Source: Euglena gracilis (Eukaryota > Euglenida > Euglenophyceae > Euglenales). From it: 64,000 bases of DNA. A program made the position numbers and the translations under genes. The DNA is taken from contig CP154957.1 of assembly GCA_039621445.1 (NCBI GenBank), positions 34,006,843 through 34,070,842 of the forward strand, in the 5' to 3' direction. Shown in pieces: positions 1 to 10,156 of the stretch. Numbering within the stretch: the stretch's first letter is position 1; every line of letters begins with the position of its first letter. The notes under the pieces were generated by a model. It ran no database searches, had not been told where the DNA came from, and worked only from the letters and a program-made list of their open reading frames with translations.

Positions 1-26
1 GACAGTCATAAATTGAGCATTTTTGG

Positions 27-170
27 TTATATTTAAAGATAAATCATGGAAGATAAATCCCAACAACTTTGGCCTGGTATGCAGCCCTTTGATAGGCCAC
101 AGAGCCGGAAATTTTCCTGGCCCCCTTACAGTTTCAAGGGAGGCACCGGGGTCCGACCATCCCGTTGCTG
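27..170. repeat. Dispersed repeat R, partial copy 1
   Basis: The stretch containing TTTGGCCTGGTAT, a CCACAGAGCCGGAAA-like segment and then GGGGTCCGACC is shared, diverged, with 5155-5280 and 6455-6575. Only the tail of the repeat is seen here because the window starts inside it. The three copies share the order of blocks but not exact sequence, so they are old. No coding potential is evident. Confidence 0.5.
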
Positions 171-2359
171 AAGGTGTGTCTGCTGACTCCACCGGGGGTC
201 AGTCACTGGGGTGGGAGGTGACTGACTGGTTTTCTTCGAAGTGACTGACTGGTTTTTGGCTCCAAACCCCCCCAGGGGGGTCGACCAGATATGGCTGAAA
301 GTCACCTGGCGCCGAAGGCGCCAGAAAAATTGTGGGGGGTTTTGGCCAAAATTTATTGATTTTCGACCATTTTCCAACCTCCCCCATGGGGTGGGGGGGG
401 GGGCAGGAAGTGGATGACGGGATTTTGAAAAGTGACTGGCTGGTTTTTTGAAGTGGAAAGTGATTCCCCTCCCCCATGGGGTCGGTAAGCAATGGTATGG
501 TCCTGACTCCCCTCCCTCAGGGCTTCCCAAACGTCTCTCTTTGGGGGGCAATCAATAGATTCCATTTCGGTTACATCAGATTTCCGTCTTGGCTGGGTCC
601 ATCCCAATAATGAGATCCCAGTGATATTTTCAATCATGCCATAATTGTTTCCAACTAGTTGGCTCACCATCCCATTGGGGCTTCACTTTCTTCGCGGTGG
701 TGGTTGCGCCTTTGTAACCTTTTTGAATACAAGGTCCATTTTTATTTTTGTGTGCAGGTGGAGGTGGGTGGTGCCTCCCTTTCCGGACCCTGCAAAGGTT
801 TGTGGGGTTTCATCCCATGATAAAGGGGGCGTATGTATGCAATCATTTTGGTTGAAAATGTACCGTTGTGGTGTGGCTGGCATTGTTTCCCCCATCGTTT
901 CAAAATCGGCCCCCATCTGGGTTGGATTTGAATATGCAAATGCTGGGGGCCCGCACAGAGGTATTTTTTTGTGGTACCGCGGGGAGAGAGAGGTTGGCAT
1001 CCGGCAACAGCCCAGCAGGGGACATGTGCCCCGCATCACTCCCTGGGCTCTAGCCGTGGACAGCCATGCCTGGCACCACCCGATGCAATTTGGATCCCCT
1101 CCAGCCCCACCATTCCCATCCGACGGCCCAGAGTTTGCATTGGAGATGGGCAAGGGGATGCCCAGGCTCAGGATGAGGCATGTCTATCACCGTATATGGG
1201 TGTATTGATTTGCCATTTACAAAACGGAATCCAAATCTCGACTGGTAAGTTGGGACCACAGGTTTTTGTTTTCATTTTGCACGTTTTTTCTTTATTCATT
1301 TCATTTTGTTTTTCCTCTGTGAACCATGATGTGGCCGCTCGAAAACTCCACTGCATCAGAACGGTGGTCCCACCTGCCCATCCCAGTGGGTGGGGAGGGT
1401 TCCCGCACCATATGCTCCAGAGTTCAGCAAAGCCTGTTTTCTAATACACAATTCCATGGACAATTCCATGGTTATTCTGATGGCGAGGTTCGCTGGAAAA
1501 CGTCCACCTGCTGCTCAGGATTGGATGTAAGAGTAAAAGTTGGGTGTCTCCCCCCCGCCCTGAGGGTTTGGAAGCCTCCTCCCACCGGCAGGTGGTCCGG
1601 ACAACCTCCCGGACAACCTCACAGAACATTGTAGGGAAAAACACAGAATATTTTTTGGGAGAAATCTCTGCAGGAGATGACTGTATTATTGCTCTCTCAG
1701 CAGACAGCATTTTTTTTTATCTTCCAAGCTTGCTGGTGCTTGGCACAGCCTGGGCCTGTTCAGGATGTACGGCTTGCCAGGGGAAGTCCCCATAGACCAC
1801 CATCACCCGATGTACTACCCCATAGATGGCGGCCTGGAGGACCACCATGACCTTCAGAAGCTTCCTCTTCCTCACCATCCCCTTTTTTACCCTCCAATGT
1901 TCCCAGATGCCAAGGTGTGCCATCGCACTAGCTCTTCCCAAAAGTAACCATTTTAATGGAAGACTTTGTTCGTCATTTTTCAGGCCAAAAAATCTGGGAT
2001 CCTGATTTTTGGTTACCCAAGGCTTTGCGAAGCCTCCCTATTTCATGCACACTGCACCACACCACATCTCACTGCCACAGATCACAACTCCCATATCCAG
2101 GCGTTGTTCTTCCACAGCTGTCCTTAACTCAATTTTTTGAAACAACATTTTTTGTGTCTTTGGCTTTGAAATAAAGTCTTTGAAAAAAACATTGTTTTGT
2201 GCTTGAAAAGAGATATTAGTGTGGTCTGTCATTGAAAATTCCTGCGCGCATGATGTTTTTTGTTATTCTGAATTTTAAACATAAATCGCAGGGGGACACA
2301 TTAATAAGGATAAAGAAATTGTGGATTTATGCTGTGGACACGCCCCCCCCGGGAAACTG

Positions 2360-2461
2360 CTACTGTAGTGGATGCAGGCAAGAAGCTGTAGCAAAAATGG
2401 CCTAAAATGGCTACTGTAGTGGATGCAGGCAAGAAGCTGCAGCAAAAATGGCCTAAAATGG
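2360..2461. repeat. 51-bp tandem duplication
   Basis: Two head-to-tail copies of a 51-bp unit beginning CTACTGTAGTGGATGCAGG occupy 2360-2410 and 2411-2461 and differ at one position that I can see (AAGCTGTAGC versus AAGCTGCAGC). The near identity implies a recent slippage or duplication. The unit also makes a repeated peptide in one shadow frame, which I do not regard as a gene. Confidence 0.85.
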
Positions 2462-2548
2462 CTTTTTGACGGCATGATTATTGGTGCTTGGATTCAGGAA
2501 CTGGAGCGGATGGCATTGGAGTGGATGCAAATTCACTTTTTTGGGGCC

Positions 2549-2615
2549 ATTTTCGCCCACCTTTGCCCACCTTTTGCCCACTGTTGCCCATTTTTGCCCA
2601 TCTTTGCCCATTTTT
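2549..2615. repeat. TTTGCCCA-type octanucleotide array
   Basis: Imperfect tandem copies of (T)TTTGCCCA(C) run through this stretch, about eight units with one- or two-base variants. It passes directly into a GGGGGG run. Simple-sequence DNA; no further function is visible. Confidence 0.7.
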
Positions 2616-4844
2616 GGGGGGCATTTTTTCCCACCCATTTTTTCCCATTTCTGGCCCCAAAAAAGAAAGATGTTTGTGGCCAATGGTCTAACAGTGCCTG
2701 GCCAACCAAAGTGGCCTCAAAGGGGCCAAAAGCAGTCAAGAGTGGCCAGGAAAAATTTTGGGAAGCAATCAAAAGCACAATTGTAGTTTTTCTTCTCAAA
2801 AATGTAAATGCAGCATTCTTAGTGGGGAAAAAAACGTTGGGTGAAAAAAATAAGGAGACATCATGGGGGGGAAACAGAAACACTTTTTTTTGCGTGTTTT
2901 TGCTTTGGAAAAGTTGCAGTTTTTTTTGCGGGGGGGTTGCGCTTTTTTTGGGTTTTTTTTTGTGGGATTTTTTACCAGCGATTTTCGGATTTTTGCTGGA
3001 ATTCTTTTTGACAATGAAATATTCCTCGTTTTGGCCCCAATTCCCCCGAGGCCGTCGTTTTGAAAATGCTTTGCCATTTTTTTTTGCATTTTTTTTTGTT
3101 CAGCAGAATGCCCATTTTTATGCAAAATGAATTTTCATCCTCTTCAGCAGAACGTGTACATCCCAGGGGAGGTCCTAAAGGATTTTATGTGTTAATGTGC
3201 TTTTCTTTGCATTCATTTGCTTTTTTTGTTGTTTTTTTTGGCGTCGCGTTTTTTGAGGGTCTGTGTTGCGTCCCCCCCCTTGGTGATATCATTTTGAGGA
3301 AGCTGGTCCGAAATCCGGAAAATATCCCATTTTCGGATTGTTGTGTCAGCGGGACCGCAGAAAACCCCGTTTCATCCTCTGACCTGGATTTGCCCTGGAA
3401 ATTGTCTCCTTCCTCGTACTTGCTGACCTGTCACAATGGTCATCTGTCTCCTTGACAAGTTGCTGCAGCATCTGTACGGATTGACCTGATTGGAGACAAT
3501 TTCCCTGGGGCGGAAGGTAAGAAAAGGTCTCGGGGGCTTCATTTGATTGGGGGATTGGGGGTTCCTGGAGAGGGTGCACATTGAAGTCTTTTTTTTTTGC
3601 TTTTTGCTTTCGTAGGGGCATCCGTACCCACCGTTGTACCCCATGCCCCCTGTTGGTCCTTTCCCACCCCATCACATGCGCCCAGAGGCCTCTGACAGGG
3701 TGTGGAGCCCTGATGGAATATGCCACTCCCCGGGGGGGGTCAGACCTGGCAATGGGTTCCAGTGCAAAGCACCAGGAATTTTCTTGGAAATGCCTTTAGA
3801 CGGCCTGACTTTTTGGGTTTGACATATGAAGGGCGTCACGGATTTAGATGAGGGGGTGTCCAGACCCCCCCACTTGGACCGACCCCCGATTTTTTCTTGC
3901 GGGTTTTGTGGTGGATGGGGGGCACATGGGGGGCACACATTCATTCTCCCTGCGTGTCCCTCCCCGGGAATGGTTGGGTGGGTTTGGACGGTGGACCCTT
4001 TCTCCCCAAGGGGTGGGACGCGCTATGCCAGCTGAAGGTTGGGTTGGCCGGATATTTTTTTCCGGGGTTTTGGCGGATGTTTGGTGTTTTGGAAAAGCTG
4101 AGTGGGTGGGTAGATGCTGGGGTCGACCTCTCCACCATAGATTAATCAATGGCCCCGAGGACAGGGGTTGGCACTTCTTCCCGAGCCAAAACCCAACCGG
4201 TTTTTTTTTTTTTCAGCCCCCCGCACCCATCAAGCCCCTGTCCCTGAGTGGGGGCCGACCCCCCCCCCCCCCAGGTATTCCTGTATGGCCCTGACGCCCC
4301 CAGGAAATTATCCTCCTCAAGGAATTTTCCTCTGCCCTCTGTAATCATTAAGCTGCGCTCCGAGGAATCTGTCTCTTACTTTTGTACACCGGCCTGCCCC
4401 CTAACAACTCTTCGAAGGTCTCTACATTTTTGTTGAGAGATTTCGAACTTTTTTTTCAGGGCGTCTGATCACAAATTGAAAAGGCCCCTTTTCCAGATTT
4501 GCTTGTCGACTGGTCGGGGTCAAAACTTTCGAGTTTTTCCTTCTGGCGCCCAAGAAACTGTCTCCTGTCTCTTTTTCCTCTGATTTGTCTGGATGCTGCC
4601 TCCACACAATCCATGGGGGAAGGTGCATCACCCCCCCCCCCCATCAACCAGCCCTCTGCTGCCATGTCCCTCTTCCCGGAGCTCATCCCCCGGTCCCGAT
4701 GATGTTCGAAGCGATGCGGTAGGCAGCCCTCATCCACAGGCATGCTTTCAACCTGTTTTTTTTTTTTGCATTGAAAGGCAGTGAAAGTTTCCATGCCATA
4801 AATTTTTTTGGTCAGAGATAGGTGCCCTTGGTTTTGAGGTTGGT

Positions 4845-5290
4845 GGGGGGGGGTCCGGACTCCCCTCCTGGGGGGGATCATGTGGTAGGGGGAGGGTTCC
4901 GGACCCCCCCCAGATGTTGGGAGGGGTGTCCAGACCCTCTACCCCCCTCTTTGAAAGGTTCCAAAAATAGCGAAAGGTTTTCTTCCGGCGCTGCGCTGCG
5001 CGCCAAAAATGAACAAAAAATGGCTTTTTCCCCAGTGAGCATATTTTTTTTACAGTGAGAATGTTGCCCAATTTTGGATGTGTTGGTGTTTTCGGCATAA
5101 AAAGTTTTTGGAAATTTCAAAAAATGAGCCATTTTGGATCCATTGTCAAAGAAAAATCAAGGAATTCCACCAATTTTGGCTTGGTATCCAACCATTTACT
5201 GATCCATGAAATGGAAAGTTTTCCCAGCCCCATTCATTTTAGCAGGAGGTTTTGAGGTAGAAGGGGGGTCCGACCCCCCCCTCCGACCAA
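4845..5290. repeat. Dispersed repeat R, copy 2
   Basis: This segment aligns in order with 6155-6575: a GGGTCCGGACTCCCCTCC-like head, a CCAAAAATAG block followed by TTTTCTTC, a GAGCATAT block, a GGATG-TTGGTGTTT block, a TTTGGC-TGGTAT block and a GGGGGTCCGACCCCC tail. The copies are diverged but the blocks keep their spacing, so this is an interspersed repeat and not a simple-sequence coincidence. No terminal repeats or target duplication could be set by eye. Confidence 0.6.
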
Positions 5291-6020
5291 AATTAAATAC
5301 AAATTGTGTGTTGGGAGGGGGTTCCGGACTTTCCCTCCTCAACTCCTCCCATCCATACCTGGAGGGTGGGCCAGGCCGAACCCCGGGGGGGGGGGCTGAG
5401 TGGGTACCTCGCCGGAGGCGGGTTTTCCATTATTTTCCGCTCAAGTTGCCGAAAAAATTCTGGACCCCAAAACTGACCCCCTAAAAGTGTGTCCCCCCAG
5501 GATAGATGGGACACCCAGGGGGGGGATTGATATCTGCATTTTTTTGCAATTTTTGCAACTTTCCGCAATTTCCCCAGAATTTCTGCAGTTTTTCTGCAAT
5601 TCTTTTCCTTTCAGCAGTTTTTCTGCATGAACCTGAAACGGTAGGTGAAATGAGTTCCAGCCATTTCTCAAACGTTTCGCAAGGGAACCCAGGTGCTTTT
5701 TTTGTTATTTTGTTGCAAATTTGGCAAAAGTTGCCAAATTTTACAAATTTTGACAGAATTTGGCATTTTCTGGGCATTTTCATTTTTAAGTGCTTTTTTT
5801 TCAAATTTCTGCTGGGAAATTATTTCGACTGAGAAAAATTCCGCCTCCTGATATTTTACCTGATACCAAAGTTTTTGGCAGTTTTTTTGCTGTTTTCAGA
5901 TTTTTCATCCAAGAAATTCCGTGTTTCCAGAATCAGCATGTTCCCAAAACCATGTTTTTGGACCTTTTTATTGGAAATAATGTGAATGGCAACTCAAAGT
6001 TTACGTCTATGTTGCAAAAT

Positions 6021-6091
6021 GACCAAATTTGTGAATTTTTGAAGAAAAATGACCAAATTTGTGAATTTTTGAAGAAAAATGACCAAATTTG
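6021..6091. repeat. 30-bp tandem repeat
   Basis: GACCAAATTTGTGAATTTTT and the ten bases after it repeat head to tail at 6021-6050 and 6051-6080, with a third partial unit to 6091. The 30-bp period keeps frame and would give a repeated decapeptide NDQICEFLKK in the plus-strand frame, but no supported gene surrounds it. Confidence 0.85.
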
Positions 6092-6154
6092 TTAAGTTCC
6101 CTGCAGCAGAGTGTATTAATTCCTGCAATTTTTCCGCATTTTTTCCTCAGGGGG

Positions 6155-6575
6155 CCCTTTCACCCCCCCTCCTGGGGGGTAAGGTGGTGGGGGGGGGGGT
6201 TCAGACCCCCCCTGGACCCCCCCTGGATATTTGGAGGGGGTGTCCCTCCTTGGCATTTTCCAAAAATAGTAAAAAATTTTCTTCTGGCACTGCACTGTGC
6301 GCAGTGAAAATGAGCAAAAAAACACCCTTTTCCCTCACTTTTGAGCATATTGCCCATTTTTTTTGGATGTTTTGGTGTTTCCACATAAAAAATGTTCAAA
6401 AACATTCAAAAAATGAGCATTCCGAAAAAAAAATGCTCAAAAATGAACAAAAAGCAAGGATTTTCCAACGGTTTTGGCCTGGTATCCGGGCCTTTACCTG
6501 TCCACAAAACCGAAAATCTTCCGGGCCCATGTCATGTCATGTCATGTCATGTCCAGAGGGGAGTCCGACCCCCCC
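6155..6575. repeat. Dispersed repeat R, copy 3
   Basis: Diverged partner of 4845-5290 with the same block order: CCCCTCCTGGGGGG head, CCAAAAATAG followed by TTTTCTTCTGGC, GAGCATAT, TTTTGGATGTTTTGGTGTTT, TTTTGGCCTGGTAT and GTCCGACCCCC. It contains the CATGT microsatellite. Both full copies lie in the same orientation about 1.3 kb apart. Confidence 0.6.
6528..6552. repeat. CATGT microsatellite
   Basis: Five exact copies of CATGT in a row. A short expandable repeat inside dispersed repeat R. Confidence 0.9.
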
Positions 6576-6702
6576 CCTTCAAGGATTCTTTTCATACATC
6601 CCTGGACCGGGGGGTGGGTCCGACCCCCTCCGGGGTCCTTAAAAAAAAACCTCTGTTCCACGCCCACCATAAACAGCCGGTCATCACAATGCATACATAG
6701 GA

Positions 6703-7734
6703 TGTTGAAGGCTCTCATGATCCGTCAACACGAGTATCTGGACAAAGCTGCTGGCTATCCAGCTGCGGAATGTCTGGAGAATAAGCACAATGGTATATGT
6801 CTCCTTTTCGCGAATGCTCCATTTAACCTGTCCTTTCCCGTTGTCGCCCTGTAGCTTCCTGCTGAAGAAAGACACAGGTCGGAGTTCATTCGCCGCATTA
6901 TGCAGGCTAAGAACCCCGCCAACAGCGTAATCGCTGCTGTCGACTTCCAGGACATATTGTTTATATGGATCCGCGATATCGAGAACCACGTTCTCGAGCA
7001 GCAAGTCCTTGATTTTATTCAAGGCCTCGCGCATTTGGTCATCCCAAATGACTTTTGCGTTATCGGGTGTCCGATTTTTGAGTTGTCGGGTTAGGGGTAC
7101 CGCGATTTTTTGCGAAATCTTTCATGTAAACCGCGTAATGTTGGGCTAATCCCAAAAATCCCTTTAAATGCGTTAAGGTCTTAATGACATCAGGAGTCCA
7201 TTTCTTAATGGCCTCCATCTTACTGGGTGCCGCTTTACGCTGCCCGTTGCTCAGGATATGCCCGCAAAACTTAATAATTTTGCAAAACAGGTGCATTTTG
7301 GAACCCTTCACAAAAAGCGCATGCTTTTTGAACGCAGATAATACCACCCGCACATCGTGATAGTGCGGTTCGAGGATAGCCTCGCCCGATTTCGCGGATG
7401 GCGGTTGGGTTCCCACCAGTACATCATCGATGTACACCAGAGCAAACGGTAAATCGCGCAAAACCCACTCTATCATGCGTTGAAACATGGCTGGGCCATT
7501 CCTTACACCCATGGGGAGTACCGTCCATTGGTACACACCCTTGGATGTCACGAATGCCGTGTACGGTTGCAAATCAGGATGCAAACGCATCTGATGGAAA
7601 CCGTCTTGCAGATCAAAGATTGAGCACAACCGGTTATCCGATTGTCTGGTGATCAAATCCTCGATCAGCGGTAACGGGAAGTGGTCATCCTTCGTTTGGG
7701 AGTTCAGGTACCGGTAATCCAGCACTAGTCTCTA
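6703..7734 (-). pseudogene. Family I RT and RNase H, truncated
   Basis: Minus-strand reading frames give the reverse transcriptase palm and thumb followed by RNase H. Visible are the LDYRYLN start, the first catalytic Asp in SIFDLQDGFHQ, the QWTVLPMGV block, the YIDDVLVG catalytic box, and the RNase H signatures LEVDSSDYAVGG, REKETYT and LTDHESLQH. A TAG at 7732-7734 replaces the Trp that family II has in KKWRLVLDYRY; the same stop is in the other family I copy. A frame change near 7060-7080 separates RT from RNase H. The 3' part of RNase H and all of integrase are cut off at about 6703, so this copy cannot integrate. Confidence 0.88.
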
Positions 7735-9200
7735 CTTCTTCTGACCAGACTGGTCAGCGGGTTTGGGCACCACAAAAGCCTGTGATGTCCATTCGCTCTT
7801 GGAAGGGATAATCCACTTCCGCTGGATGGGTTTCTCAATCATCTCGTTGAGAGCTTGTTCGCGTTCACCCGAACAACGGAAGAATTTCCGGTGCATGGGT
7901 TTAGCGCCATCCTTGAGCTCGATTTTGCAAACACCGAACGGGCCGCGAATCGCGGGGTCGATGTCGCTGGCATATACTGGGTTATCCAGTACACCATGAA
8001 ATTCGCGAGTAATTCCCGAACAATAGTCAGCAGACTTGGGGTGTTGGTCCGCACTCTCAATGACCGCAGAAATCTGCGTTGAGGGTGTGGCATCCCCCTT
8101 GGTACCAAGGTATCTTGGCACACGCACATCGGATATTCCGAATGCGTCAAAGAAACAAACGCCAAAAATTATTTCTTTAACCGGTGGTAATAATATACTG
8201 GACGTCCTCAATCCCGTTGCGCAAGGTAACTTTATATCGCCCGCTACTACCTAACCTCTCCAAAATTTCGCATGGGCCGAGCCAAAGAGGATCTAGCTTG
8301 GAAGATTGCATGCGGGTGCGGTTATTCTGTACCCACACGCGGTCACCTGGACTATACACAGGCACAAAAATCCTCGAATAGTGGTACATCAGCGGGTAAA
8401 TCCCACCAGTGGAAACACACATGGGATAGTTGGTGAAACCAATCCGCATTCGGATTGACGGGTATGAGGAGAGCTCCTCGCGCTTCATCGCGGAGGATTT
8501 TCTCCACCACATCCGGGAAAAATTTCAGGAGAGGGTGCATCCAGAGCACCGTATCACCCCAAAATTTCAGAAATGCGTTGGAATGTCGCGACCAATATCG
8601 TGACAAGCGCGCATGCGCTTTTGATGAAAACACATCAATTTCTAATGACAAATCGAAGGAATCAGCCAAAACCCCGATTTTGGAGGACGATCCCTCCAAA
8701 ATACGGTATTGACCAAAATTAAATGCGTTCCATACGCGCATCGCGTATGTGTCGACCTGGTTCGCGGGTTGAAGAGCAGTAACGCAATTCAGGGATCCGC
8801 AAACATAAGTCAAGGGTGTGTTATCCACACTCCCTAGGGGCATTCCTCAAGGTTGATGGGTTGGATGGGTGTATACCCAGTCCATATCATGCGAGATGGA
8901 GGTGGGGGAGGTGTGTGACACGGATTTCGCTGTCCCAAACAACAAGGCAATACCTCGTTGTTGGAGCACTTGATGTACGGTCGCGCATTGCGAACCGTAA
9001 CCAAGTGTATGGTTGCGCGAAATCGGGATTAGTGTTGGTGTTTGGACTAGGCATCCACAATCGAAATCTGGCTGGGCGGAAATTCTCCTTCAGTGCACAC
9101 ATTGGAAGGGAGTGTCGGAGTAGTGGTCCTGGTCGCGCACGTTGGTCTGGTGGGGGTGTGTGTAAAAGTCGGGATGCGCTGTTGTAGCTGCTGGGGGGTG
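7735..9200 (-). pseudogene. Family I protease-RT linker with DIRS-like domain (damaged)
   Basis: Between protease and RT lies a region conserved in both families. Going toward RT it holds a Cys-rich patch, a segment ending NAFNFGQYRIL, a domain with the pattern (I/V)DVFSSKAH..L...W..H.NAF, then PxLKFFPDVVEKILRDEARG (near 8480-8560), and a block near RT ending REQALNEMIE. The pattern recalls the domain beside RNase H in DIRS-type elements (DLFAS...PPF.L...V..K). A TGA at 9090-9092 sits where family II has the second Cys of its CxxC. This copy also has an inserted integrase fragment at 8198-8362. Function of the linker is unknown. Confidence 0.65.
8198..8362 (-). other. Misplaced fragment of the element's own integrase C-terminus
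   Basis: About 165 bp between AATATA and CACAAA match the integrase C-terminal (GPY/F-like) coding region found at about 39140-39302 in the complete element, including the residues VWVQNNRTRMQSSKLDPLW and CEILERLGSSGRYKV. The complete copy has only a few bases at this place. Both sides carry a CCTC-containing microhomology (GTCCTCAAT inside, TCCTCGAAT outside), as expected from template switching or a templated repair insertion. Confidence 0.8.
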
Positions 9201-9599
9201 TACAGATGTATCTGAAAGCGATACATCTGGTGGAAAACGGGATATTAGTGCAGCTGGGCGACTACTCGACACCGTACGTACTTCAGGCCTTTGGGCTTTC
9301 GTCTTGTAACCCAGTGGAACGAGGGGGGTACCGCTACTCGCTTGCCCTGCCTCATGGGGAACGGAAGTTGGTGTGTCAATGGGCAGGGGGTGAACTTTCT
9401 CGGTACACCCCGTGTGGAAAACGTTGGTTGGTGTGGTTGGTAACGGGGTAAAATTTTTTGAAATTGGTGTGGAAAAATTGGTGGTCGTCGCGGTTGACGC
9501 CACGGGTGCTGAAGGTTTGGGGGGCAATGAAGAGAATGGTGATGTGCGCAAACCGTGGGAGTTGCAATCCACTACCAGCCGGTGCTGACGTAAAAAGGG

Positions 9600-10003
9600 G
9601 TATCCAAGAATTACGGCAGAACCATGGATTCCGGATTCGTATCCCCAGGTATCCGGAAAATTTTGCGGTTGGGGGGGTGTGAGTGGTGCTTGGGGTTGAG
9701 GGGTAGGACAATGTCCAAAAAGCATCCCAAGTCACCGCCGCACATGGGGGTGTTGTCAGCCGTCGTAATTTTGCTCGGATTCTTGGCTTTCACCAAGAGG
9801 GGGGTTGGTATCAACCCGAACCGAAAAAGCAGTGCAATGCGACAACCGGTGTCAATGAGAATTTTGACTTTTGCACTAAAATTTTGGAATTTGATTTCCG
9901 CTTGGACCAAAAGTTCAATGGGGGGTAAGCAAAGTGAAGGGTCTGGCGAAAATACGTTTTCTTGCCAGCTTTCCCACGAACCCTTTCCTACTTTGCACAA
10001 CAT
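9600..10003 (-). pseudogene. Family I retropepsin-like protease
   Basis: The frame carries the aspartic protease active site ILIDTGCRIALLF, then a predicted flap region TPMCGGDLGCFLDIVLPL and, after a frame change, the C-terminal GYPFLRQHRLVVDC block that normally closes a retropepsin fold. It cuts the Gag-Pol polyprotein in active Ty3/gypsy elements. It lies directly after gag, in pol order. The frame break near 9610-9640 and another toward the linker suggest it is not intact here. Confidence 0.8.
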
Positions 10004-10156
10004 TCCGAGAGGAAAGTTGGAGTGGGGGGTGGGTTACCCGAAAATTTCCCGGGTACCGACCAGAAAGGCAGATGGGCAGGGGGGGCAGGGTTGATCAGGT
10101 CCTACCTCCATCTGTTCATCAGCCCAGAGGTCCGTTCCCTCGGACCTCGGGCTCCC

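Larger units (their letters stand above)
1..6702. other. Gene-poor, homopolymer-rich flank
   Basis: No reading frame in these 6.7 kb looks like a protein gene: open frames are short, overlap on all strands and follow runs of T, G or C. The sequence is rich in poly-T, poly-G and poly-C tracts and in CCCCATGGGG-type palindromes (for example near 382 and 472). It holds the separately listed dispersed repeat (three copies), a 51-bp duplication, a TTTGCCCA array, a 30-bp tandem repeat and a CATGT microsatellite. It ends abruptly at about 6702, where family I retrotransposon sequence begins in the middle of RNase H. I see no RNA gene or promoter that I can support here. Confidence 0.7.

Noticed and set aside
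645-1208. 187-codon plus-strand frame near the left end
   Set aside because: No start context, no domain, and a 156-codon frame overlaps it on the other strand; probably chance openness.
2423-3130. 235-codon plus-strand frame in the left flank
   Set aside because: It is made of T-rich low-complexity sequence (long Phe runs) and the TTTGCCCA array; overlapping frames on both strands are equally open.
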